Below, piece by piece: positions 9,819 to 18,638 of a DNA stretch of 64,000 bases. The position numbers were made by a program, and so were the translations under genes. The notes beneath the pieces were generated by a model. It was not told the DNA's origin, made no database searches, and saw nothing but the letters and a program-made list of their open reading frames with translations. The stretch is from Adiantum capillus-veneris (Eukaryota > Streptophyta > Polypodiopsida > Polypodiales > Pteridaceae), in contig CM043947.1 of the NCBI GenBank assembly GCA_014529385.2, positions 98,552,036 to 98,616,035 of the forward strand, given 5' to 3'. Position 1 is the first letter of the stretch. Every line of letters begins with the position of its first letter.

Positions 9819-11461
9819 TTTCTTGAAATGTTGGTCCTTTGTGCAAAGAATGCTTTGTGCTAGTGCCCTAAGCCCTGCTAACTAGTCTTCAACTTAAAAA
9901 GTCATCAGTTTAGCTAAAAAGCCCCCTTATAGGCATTTCAGTCTCCGAAGTCGTCTTTTTGCCTTGGAGTTGAATTTCTTCAACTTTTCTTCTTGAGAGT
10001 TGCATTTCCAGCTCATTGGATATGTTGTGAAGCCATCTATTTGGTTGAACTTGACTTTGGCTCCCCGTTCTCCATCTTTCTCCTTTTGGTTGCCCGAAAG
10101 CGTCTTTTTCACCATCGGTAAGTGAATCAGCTTTCTTTTGGGTTTTGCTTGCAAACATAAGTCATCAATAGTTACTTGAAGCTGCTTGTGAAGTTTCATT
10201 TCATTCAGTCGTCAATTTCAGCCGTTATGCCAAAATGACGCTTTGTGTGTCTGTCGTCGAATCGGTTGTTTTGACCCACTTTTGGTGGTCCAAACCTAGA
10301 GATACTCCATGGTTGCATTGCCCTCGATGTTGTTAAGCTTCCTGAGAAGTTTTGTGTCGTTTCGACAACTTTTTCCTGTTTGCCTCTTGCAGGTTCTGTT
10401 GACCTAGGGTTTTTCCAGTCGTTCTTTCTCGAGATTTGAGTGTTAGAAACCCATCTTCCATACTAGGGTAACCCACCTCTAAGTTCTTGCGAGGTTTGGT
10501 TAGGCGGTTGTGCCACTACCTAGCATTCTACCGCATTCCCCGTCTGCTCTTGTTTCTTGGTTTTGGTCAGTTTTCGCGACAAAAGTTAATGATAAGCATC
10601 AAAAGCTTATGGCAACGAGTCTACCTCTCATGTCTGGTGTCCTCTGAGCTCTCGTAGCAGTCGTAGAAGGCTGTAGAAGGTTGGATGCTCGTGTGTGCTC
10701 TTTGCTCTCTCCAAGAAGGTAATAGTGGAAATGAGCTTGAAAGTGATGTGAAAAATACTTAACTTCGGACTTCCCGGATCACTTGTTACCAAATTTGACA
10801 TGTGCTCCTATCTCGTCGTGAAATGCACTTTAGGATTTGAAATTTCTCAATTTGGATTCCGTTTGACCTGTTTCTGAGAAATCTGTCCACTTTGCCAAAA
10901 TTCTGTCATTTCGGGCTTTCCACAACTTTTCCCGAATTGTACTCAATTTTTACCATGGGTTGCCCTTGTCATTAGGATCATCACTATCTATTCTTTTCTT
11001 TTTTCTAATCTCGTTTCACCTGCTTTTTTACTTTTCTTTTACTTTTATCAAGAAAATCATAAAAAATAAAGGAAAATAGCAAATTGAAGCCAAAAAATTT
11101 CAAACATACACAATAAATAGCTGGTAACCCTGTGTATATGAATATACACTTATTTGTGATTTCTGGACTTGGATTACCACTTTTTTCCACTTTTTAGCTC
11201 CAAAAACACTCTTATTTAGTGATATTTACACGTCTAGAGACCCAAAGTCATCATTTGATCTCTTCTTGTTGCAAAACAAGGTATATAAGGGCATAAATAT
11301 TATCAATATCCGCAATCAAACATAAAAATTGTGAAATCATGTAAGACACTGCCCTTGTAATATAATTTTTATTTTTCTTTGTTTTTGTCGCTTGTAGCTG
11401 CTTTGTAGCTCCTGTATACCTGTATACCTCCCCCCCTCCTAGTCTGAGTCCTCCTGGACGA
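9819..11461. other. Non-coding spacer of element B between second protease ORF and palindrome array
   Basis: No ORF here is convincing. Around 10497-10520 a short stretch (GGCGGTTGTGCC, then CTAGC) resembles the inner edge of the B LTR (GGCGGTTACGCC, CTAGC), which might mean that the accessory block was captured with an old LTR and leader; the similarity is too short to be sure. The sequence 10981-11120 is AT-rich. Confidence 0.45.
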
Positions 11462-12769
11462 CTATGAAGTATCTGTGGGCGAAGCATTGTAGTTGTTTTG
11501 GTCATAAGTTCCCAATGCAATTGTAGAGCGATGATACAACAATCTTTCCAATAAAGCTGCTCTTTGTTTGATTGAAGGATTGGTGGTCGGGTTTTGGGTT
11601 GGTTTTGGCACTACGGTAGTAGAATCAGTAGATGGATTCTTCTTTAACTTGTTGTTATTTTTCACAAGCCAAATCTGCTTCCGCTTTGCTTGTGCTTGCC
11701 ACAAACTCTTTGCGACCCAAACCTGCTTTGTTCTTTGTGTTGATTTCCTCGCCTTGAAATACCTAGGAGTTTCCGTGGATTGTACTGAAGGGAGTTCCTG
11801 TTTACAAATCCTTGGGATCCAAATTTGCTTGCTATAGCTTTGTGCCGTCATGAACTTCTTTGGAATCCAGATCTGTTTCACTGTCCTTGATTGTCTGGAA
11901 TCACTCTTTTGTCTGGTATTGAAGACTCTGTTTTCCACCTTTGTGTTCTCTGGCACAACCTTTTTTGGTCTCGATACCAACTTTGACTCCGTTTTTTCCC
12001 AAGGTTGAGCTGTTATATTATTGCTTGTCTTCCTTATCCAATGTTGAGAGTTCCTCATCGAAGAGCAATCCAGTTGTATAGAAATTTTTGGTTGCCATTG
12101 CTTCTTCTTTTTCTCTGGTTGTTGTTTACCTTTGTTCTTGGATTCTTCCTTTGGAGTTGTCTCTGATCCTTTGGTGAACTTAACTGATTGACTTTCACCT
12201 TCGTATTTGATAAGCACTGATTTAGAACTCCAGTCAATCATTGCATTGTATTGCTTCTGCCATGGTTGTCCTAGCAATAATGGATGTTGTGTAGCTTGGT
12301 CTTCAACCACGTAAAACATATGAGGATACACATACTGGTTAATCTGTATATGTAAAACTGTGCATCCGACAGTTTTGATTGAATTCTCAGAGTAACTCTT
12401 TAACTCTTGCTTGGAAGTTTGTAATTTAGTGTCATTTGTCAATTGTATGTACAAACTGAGTGAAAGTAGGTTAGTTTGAGCTCCTGAATCCAATAGTGCT
12501 CTGGATTTGATTTGGTTGGTTCCTACTTTGCATTCAATGATGGGTTCTTCTTTGTCATTATCCATTTCTGTTATACTGACTGCGTTTATTTGTATTGCTC
12601 CTTCATTGCGCTGTTTCTGACGTAGTAGTCTTCTTTTCTCCATTCTTTCCTTCGCCTCTGCTTGCGCTTCCTCCACAATCTTTTTCTTTTTCTGGACACG
12701 CAGCTTTTCTTGATGTATTTTGAGAAGCATGTCTTGGGTTAGCGGCAAAAGATACTTTTTACTCTGCAT
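11462..12769 (-). CDS. Second aspartic-protease-like protein with Trp-rich repeats (element B)
   Basis: This 435-codon ORF starts inside the end of the integrase ORF (31-nt overlap, different frame). Residues about 65-195 form a retropepsin-like domain: the active-site loop LLDSGAQTNLLS, then HPLLLGQPWQ as the usual second conserved strand. A separate protease already lies between gag and RT, so this is an extra copy after integrase. The C-terminal half is basic and carries four degenerate repeats around K-Q-[IV]-W-[IVL] (KQIWIPKKF, KQIWIPRIC, KQVWVAKSL, KQIWLVKNN). Element A has a homologous protein at 23343-25496. Whether it cleaves anything is unknown; a nucleic-acid-binding basic tail is possible. 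Confidence 0.75.
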   Translation of the reverse strand: MQSKKYLLPLTQDMLLKIHQEKLRVQKKKKIVEEAQAEAKERMEKRRLLRQKQRNEGAIQINAVSITEMDNDKEEPIIECKVGTNQIKSRALLDSGAQTNLLSLSLYIQLTNDTKLQTSKQELKSYSENSIKTVGCTVLHIQINQYVYPHMFYVVEDQATQHPLLLGQPWQKQYNAMIDWSSKSVLIKYEGESQSVKFTKGSETTPKEESKNKGKQQPEKKKKQWQPKISIQLDCSSMRNSQHWIRKTSNNITAQPWEKTESKLVSRPKKVVPENTKVENRVFNTRQKSDSRQSRTVKQIWIPKKFMTAQSYSKQIWIPRICKQELPSVQSTETPRYFKARKSTQRTKQVWVAKSLWQAQAKRKQIWLVKNNNKLKKNPSTDSTTVVPKPTQNPTTNPSIKQRAALLERLLYHRSTIALGTYDQNNYNASPTDTS

Positions 12770-14964
12770 CCACTAATCCAATTGGGCATTTCTTCTCCAT
12801 CTAATGTAGCAAGCTTGACGGCTCCACTTGGTGATAGATCTTTAATCACCAGAGGTCCCATCCCTCGCTTTTTAAGCTTCTTAGCATGCTGTTTCAGAGT
12901 GTAAACTAGGACATAGTTCCCAACCTTAAACTCTTTAGTCCGCACATGCTTATCAAAAAATTCCTTTTGTCGCCTTTTTTGAGCGTAGATAGAAGCTACT
13001 GCTTTTAGGCGAAGCTCGTCTAGCTTTTCCAGGTCATCTATTCTATCAAAAAGCTCGTGCCCTGTCCACTCTAGATCCTTAGCCACCCTTAAGGTTGAAA
13101 TCAAGAATTCTATTGGTAAGATAGCATTTAGCCCAAAAACCATGTTATATGGGGTCGTTCCTATTGATGTTTTATATGCTACCCTATATGCCCATAATGT
13201 TGAATGCAACTTCTGGTCCCAGTCAGTTCTCGACTCAGATACAATCTTCGTAAGGACCGTGCATATGGTTTTGTTTGTTGCTTCAGCTTGTCCGTTTGCT
13301 TGTGGATGATACGGGGCTGATTTCCTATGGATTACCATGAATTCATCTAGAAGGATCTCTATCACTTCATTTATAAAATGTGTCATTTCTATTGGCAATC
13401 CATATCGTACAAAGACATATTCATATAGAAATTGTGCCGTGGTCCTGGCATCTGCTTTTTGAGTTGCCTTTGCTTCGACCCACTTTGTTAGATAGTCTGT
13501 AGCCACAACGATGTATTGTGCATGAGTCTTATATGCAGGAGGTGAAATGGGTCCGACATAATCAATCCCCCATTTTGCAAAAGCTCTTGCCCCCATCATT
13601 GGTCTAAGCGGCATATCATCTCTTTTAAGTGGTACTTTGGTCCGCTGACAGTCATCACACCGTTTAACGTATTCCTCAGCGTCCATATGTAATGTTGGCC
13701 ACCATATTCCTGCGGCTAAGACAAGTTTTGCTGTCTTATCACCTGAGAAATGGCCTCCACCTACTCCTCCATGAGCTTGCTCCAGGATTATCATATACTC
13801 AGACTCTGATGCGCAAATCCTAAGCTGGTTGTCTTTACCTCTCTTATAGAGTTGATCTCCTATTAAAGCGTAATCTCTAGCTTCTGTCTTTATAGATTTC
13901 TGACGAGCTTTTGACGTTCCTTCTGGGAAAGTTCTATTTGTGAGATATTCAACAATATACTGACTCCATTCCGGAGCTATCATTATCTGATATAATGTCG
14001 AATACTCTGCTGGCGGTTTTGATGAACATACAATACATATAGTGACATATTCATGTACGCTTTCTTTCATTCCTGGCCAATAGACTCCCAATTGTAACAA
14101 ATTCCTATATGTGTTCCTTCTTGAACAATGAAATGCACATTCCTGAACATGTGCTTCGCGCAGATATATATTATATTCCTCAGGATTGATGCATAGTCGT
14201 AAAACATGATCATTTCCCAATTGATACAACCTTCCTGCAACCAATTGAAGATTCTTGGATTGCTGAATAGCAATATGTTTCTGGTTGTATTCTCTTCTAT
14301 CAAACTCTCCTCCATAGGTTAATAAGCTAACGAAATTTTGAGACCACTTCGGTATCATTTCTATGTTGAACAAGTACGCGTCTGGCATGTCGTCATCTAC
14401 TCCTATAGGGTCTTCCCCATTCGTCAATCGCGAAAGATGATCAACTCTAAGATGTGTTTTTCCTTTCTTTACTACTACCGTGAAGTCGAATTCCAGTAAG
14501 ATAATGAACCACCTCACTATTCTCCCGGTATTGCATGGTTTATTCACTAGGTAGAGCAAGGCTTGGTGATCCGTAAAAAACACAAACTTGGTTGCTAGAA
14601 GATAATGCCGAAAGTTCTTCACAGCATATATCATTCCTAATCCCTCTCGCTCTGTTGTGGTGTAATTCTTCTCTGCATTGTTGAGCTGTCGACTGGCGTA
14701 ACAGATAGGAAAATCCATGTTTCCTTCTTTTGGCTGAGCCAGAATGCATCCTATTGCATATGCCGAAGCATCTATATGCACATGGAATATCTTCTCCCAA
14801 TCAGGTGATTTCAAGACTGGAGCAGTAATGAGTGCCTCTTTCAATTTCTTGAATGATTCCTCACACTCCTCTGTCCATTCAAAGTTCACTATTAGCCTGT
14901 AAAGTGGTTGGCCTATTATAGCGTACATGTAAATGAATCGTCTATAATATCCGCAATGTCCCAT
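12739..14964 (-). CDS. RNase H and integrase part of pol (element B)
   Basis: The ORF begins at the end of the RT connection (GHCGYYRRFI). RNase H follows (HVHIDASAYAIGCILAQ, FFTDHQALLYL, VDHLSRL). Two separate zinc-binding H2C2 segments come next, at about residues 271-315 and 391-438. The integrase core starts at WGIDYVGPI (first Asp) and contains NGQAEATNKT (catalytic Glu). The second catalytic Asp, normally in an [IV]SD[NR]G motif just before THFINE, is missing: GLPIE runs straight into MTHFINE near 13385. The C-terminal part has a GPF/Y-like motif (RGMGPLVI). It is in frame with the upstream RT ORF, from which a TAG stop at 14971-14973 separates it. Confidence 0.9.
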   Translation of the reverse strand: MGHCGYYRRFIYMYAIIGQPLYRLIVNFEWTEECEESFKKLKEALITAPVLKSPDWEKIFHVHIDASAYAIGCILAQPKEGNMDFPICYASRQLNNAEKNYTTTEREGLGMIYAVKNFRHYLLATKFVFFTDHQALLYLVNKPCNTGRIVRWFIILLEFDFTVVVKKGKTHLRVDHLSRLTNGEDPIGVDDDMPDAYLFNIEMIPKWSQNFVSLLTYGGEFDRREYNQKHIAIQQSKNLQLVAGRLYQLGNDHVLRLCINPEEYNIYLREAHVQECAFHCSRRNTYRNLLQLGVYWPGMKESVHEYVTICIVCSSKPPAEYSTLYQIMIAPEWSQYIVEYLTNRTFPEGTSKARQKSIKTEARDYALIGDQLYKRGKDNQLRICASESEYMIILEQAHGGVGGGHFSGDKTAKLVLAAGIWWPTLHMDAEEYVKRCDDCQRTKVPLKRDDMPLRPMMGARAFAKWGIDYVGPISPPAYKTHAQYIVVATDYLTKWVEAKATQKADARTTAQFLYEYVFVRYGLPIEMTHFINEVIEILLDEFMVIHRKSAPYHPQANGQAEATNKTICTVLTKIVSESRTDWDQKLHSTLWAYRVAYKTSIGTTPYNMVFGLNAILPIEFLISTLRVAKDLEWTGHELFDRIDDLEKLDELRLKAVASIYAQKRRQKEFFDKHVRTKEFKVGNYVLVYTLKQHAKKLKKRGMGPLVIKDLSPSGAVKLATLDGEEMPNWISGCRVKSIFCR

Positions 14965-14970
14965 AAAGCT

Positions 14971-15597
14971 CTATACTTGTTTCGCATTGGTTGGTCTAGG
15001 CATATCCACTATAACTTTTATCTTCTCTAAATCCGTGGATATTCCGTTTTGTGAGACAATATGTCCCAGAATTTTGCCCTGTCGGACCATAAACACACAT
15101 TTCTCAGGATTGAGACAAATGCGATATGTCCTACATTTCTCAAATACTTTTCTTAGGTGTTCTAGATGCTCATCTCTTAGAAGAGAATGTACACATAAGT
15201 CATCCATGTATATTTCTAGAAACAACCTTAAGTATTCTTTGAAAGCATGCGTCATCAGCCTCTGGAAGGTTGTGGGAGCATTGGTTAGACCAAAAGGCAT
15301 AACCCGATAAGCATAAATTCCCCACTCCGTTGCAAAAGCTATTTTATGTTGATCTGCCGGTGCTATGGCTAGCTGGTTATATCCTGAAAAACCATCAAGA
15401 AAGGAGTATGCTGTTTTCCCTGATACACGCTCTAGAACATGATCAGTTATCGGCAGGGGATAATTGTCCCTGATTGTTGCAGCATTCACTTTCTTTAAGT
15501 TGACACACACTCGGAGTTTTCCGTTCTTCTTGGGTACCACCACAATCGGAGATACCCAATCGGTGTGTTCAATCTCGTATATGAATTCAGCTTCCAT
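14971..15597 (-). pseudogene. Reverse transcriptase part of pol (element B)
   Basis: The RT fingers and palm are clear: WVSPIVVVPKKNGKLRVCV, FLDGFSGYNQ, MPFGLTNAPTTFQRLM, the catalytic box EIYMDDLCVHS at about 15195-15215, and KILGHIVSQNGI. The frame is open upstream of the first ATG, to about 15700, where it shifts relative to the protease frame. A TAG at 14971-14973 replaces the usual Gln or Arg before SF(L/M)GHCGYY. RT and RNase H therefore sit in one frame cut by a single nonsense codon. Confidence 0.9.
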
Positions 15598-15683
15598 TAG
15601 CTTATCTATCTCTTCTTTGATTCGCTTAGCAAACGTATCATTATATGTGTATGGTCTCTGTCTGCTAGGCTTTGCATCTTGTT

Positions 15684-16301
15684 TTAGTGGGATTGTGTGT
15701 TGGCATGTCGATGGTCAACTCCCCTTAAGTCCTTATAAGACCATGCAAACACATCCCTGTACTCTTGGAGAAGACTCAAAAGTCTCTCTTCCTCGCCTGG
15801 AGACAAATCTGTGGCTATGTACACCGGTCTAGGTGTCTCACCTGGAGCTGCTAAATCAACTTTTTTTGCATCCTCCGGTCCGTCATAAGATTCGTTCGCC
15901 TTTCTCTCTCGAATAGGTTGGGTTAATACCACCTTCCTATCCTCTATTGTGAATTTCCTGTAGTGAGAGGGAACATCCATGTTTTCCTTGATTTTGGCGT
16001 CTTCGTCCTCTCCACTCTCAATTTCTGTCGTCCAAACTTCTTTCAGAGTTTTCTTGAGCTCTCTGTACTTGTTTCTACGTTCCAACTTGGACTCCGTGTG
16101 TTCTCTGTTGTGCTTGTTCTTTTCTGATTTTTCTGTTTCAGTTTTCGTTTCATTCCTTTGAACTTGATTTCTTGAGCTTCTTTTGTCTTTTCGTAAGCTC
16201 TTTTGATCATTGCCTCTCATTCTTCCAGAAATCTTGTCCTTAACACAATCTTCCGCCTTTACTAGCATTAGGAATTGATTTTTTCCTCTTATTCTAGGCA
16301 T
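15684..16301 (-). pseudogene. Protease-RT linker of pol (element B)
   Basis: Lys/Glu-rich sequence (residues 20-90) is followed by the short conserved approach to RT: LLSLLQEYRDVFAWSYKDL, standard in plant Ty3 polyproteins. The frame is lost at about 15690-15720, after GVDH, and the RT continues in another frame. Upstream it is in frame with the protease segment across a stop at 16350-16352. Confidence 0.8.
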
Positions 16302-16349
16302 CGGATTGGTTCTAACCCCCTTTGTTTTTCTCTTTGCTCTATAGCGTTT

Positions 16350-17498
16350 CTAGTGTTGTTTAGTTTGGTTCGGAAAATCATAAAATCTGACATCCGTTAT
16401 AGTTTCTTTGTTTCCGCTTGAATTGTCCGTTGACTCGTTGTCTGCTTCATTTCCCCACTCTGGATGATCGGGAATGTCGTGAAACACCTCTTCTTCATCG
16501 TCCTTTTCCAGTGTATCGTTCTTTTCAGTTTCTTTTTCGAGTACAGTTCTCAACATGAAGTACGGAACCACGTCGTACCCGTCCTTGTTGCAAAATTTTG
16601 TTGTGGGACCATCCGGAATTGCACAAACATCTAGGGTTGCTAGAATGTGTGTCCATTCTAATGGTTCAAGCGTGTCCTCTGGAAAGGGTTCTCCTATATA
16701 AGTTTCGTATTCGATAGCCCTTTCTAAAACATATTCTTCTCGCCTCAGACTTCCAAATTTTGAGGCCCCGCACATCCATAACTCCTTGGGCTTACCTAAC
16801 CAAGCTGGAAATTCAGATCCCGCCAAAGTAGCTGAATCAAACTCCTCTACCGGTGTTCGGTTCACATCTTTGTAGCTATGGTCTTTCAGGTTCACACGTG
16901 TAGTGGTTTCCATATTTCTCAGGTATATGTGATCGTAGCCCCAATCCTGGACCATTTTCAATTGTCTCATGAATGGTCTTCCCAGTATGATATCATAGTT
17001 ATTCTCCTTGCCAAAATCGACAATAGCAAAAGTATGTTCGTATTCAATGCCGCAAGAAGTCACTACGACTTTCTCTAATAACCCCATAGGTTTCTCCATG
17101 TGTCCATCTGCTAATTGGAGTTTCAATCTAGTCTTCCTTATTGCTGGTTTCCCCCATTTTTTCCAGATTTATTTTGTAGCAATGGCTACCCCAGCTCCGC
17201 TGTCTAGTATTTCCATCGTGTTCACTCCTTGGAATTCAACTGGTAAGGTTGTATTCCCCTCTTCACCTTCGCAATACTCTCCGACCTTGTTTAAGGGTAC
17301 AGGCTTAGCGTTCTTGTGTGGTTTGCTCAGCTCTTGTATACCCTCTTGCAGTCTTGATGTTGGGTCTTTTATCCCAAATTTCTCCAAGCATTTTCCTACA
17401 GTGGTCCACATATGTGGTCTTAGCCTCAAAAGCTCATCTAGAGTGATAGTGCATGTCACTGGTGTTGACAAGATCTCTATCAATCCTTGCGAGTCCAT
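16350..17498 (-). pseudogene. Aspartic protease of element B, split by a stop
   Basis: Two ORFs in one frame (17498-17169 and 17126-16350) form the gag-pol protease. The active-site segment is ILDSGAGVAIATK, followed by a TAA at 17169-17171 where element A has CAA (Gln) at the same place. Downstream are MGLLEKVVVTSCGIEYEHTFAIVDFG and YDIILGRPFMRQLKMVQDWGYD, the second half of the retropepsin fold. A conserved tail follows (LEPLEWTHILATLDVCA, YDVVPYFMLR) that is also present in A. The two elements differ after this tail: B goes on to RT, A does not. Confidence 0.85.
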
Positions 17499-17519
17499 GA
17501 CTTTTTCTGATGAGATTCT

Positions 17520-18638
17520 TCATGAGGGAAGTGCTCTAATCTCGGATTTTTCTTCATACTCTTCTAAGTATGAAGGTAAGGTATTCAGTGAATGAGGTTT
17601 GCTCTCTATTGTTCTAACAGAGCCCCCATCTCCCCAGTAAGATTGCAGATCCAAGTCCACTTGAGATCCTGCCTCAAATTCCACTATGGGAGGATTCCTG
17701 ATGTCCTTTTCCCAATTTGTCTGATTAGCTTGGCAACTTAGCTCGTTTGCAAAGTTTGCCTCTCTCACTTGTTTCCAAAATTCATTGTAATCCTCATCTC
17801 TTCTGTAAGACCTCTGTATGACTGGATGAAAACTCTCTATCTCCTGATCGGTTGTGTTCAATACTATGTGGTCATCCTTGTGTGTATCTTCAGACTTTTG
17901 TGCACTGTGAGTCTTTTCAGCTACCCGTGAAATGATAGTCTCTTGCTGAATTGGGTTTTCCGTTCCACAATTCATTGTTTCTCTTGGTGGTTCTAATAAG
18001 GCTTGTGCAGTCTCGATCATTCTCTGGCACATTTCAAGTCTCTGCTTTTCCAATTCTGCGTTTGGGTATGTCATCCACCTCTGTTCTTGTGTTTGGTTGT
18101 TCTTTAACCTAGCTTCGCAAGCTCTCATCAGTGCGTCCAATGGTTCGTGTACTTTGTCGACTAGCACTGATCTCCCTGAGCTTAAGCTTGTTGTTTCTTT
18201 GATACTCTTTTGTTTCGTTCTTTCCGGGCTCATCTCTCGTTTCCCGTTTTGACTCTCAAGTTTTTCTAATCTATCTTTAGTTCGCTTTAGTTTCTCAGCT
18301 AGAATAGCGTCTTCACGTTCTTTTCTCAACTTCATGCGTGCTTTTCTAGCTTTCCATGTGTTTCTCGGACTCCGCGGTCTTTGACTAACCACTTCAGTCG
18401 CTAACTTTCCATTCTCAGGTTCTCTAGTGGTTTTCTTAGCTTGAGCTCTAGTAACAACTTGCGTTGGTATCAGAGTTTCATTTTCAGACCCACTGCTGGT
18501 AGGAATAGTTTCTAGCATATTCAATGTCGTCTTTTGCACTTTGTTTGGATTCTTTGAACAACCCTCAATGAAGTGAGGTAACCCCACACTCAGTGCAATA
18601 AGCGTTAATTCTAATGATTTCCGTATGTGGACAAACAT
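17520..18638 (-). pseudogene. Gag C-terminal / gag-protease linker (element B)
   Basis: This frame overlaps the end of the gag ORF by 74 nt and continues into the protease frame across a stop at 17520-17522. It contains VVTRAQAKK and a basic helix-rich stretch (RKARMKLRKEREDAILAEK), then a conserved block (SVLVDKVHEPLDALMRACEARL; QRWMTYPNAELEKQRLEMCQ) present nearly unchanged in element A. The role is unknown; a nucleocapsid-like or linker role is inferred from its position. Confidence 0.7.

Noticed and set aside
10497-10520. Old LTR fragment inside element B
   Set aside because: Only about 11 of 13 bases match the LTR edge plus a CTAGC; too short to claim.
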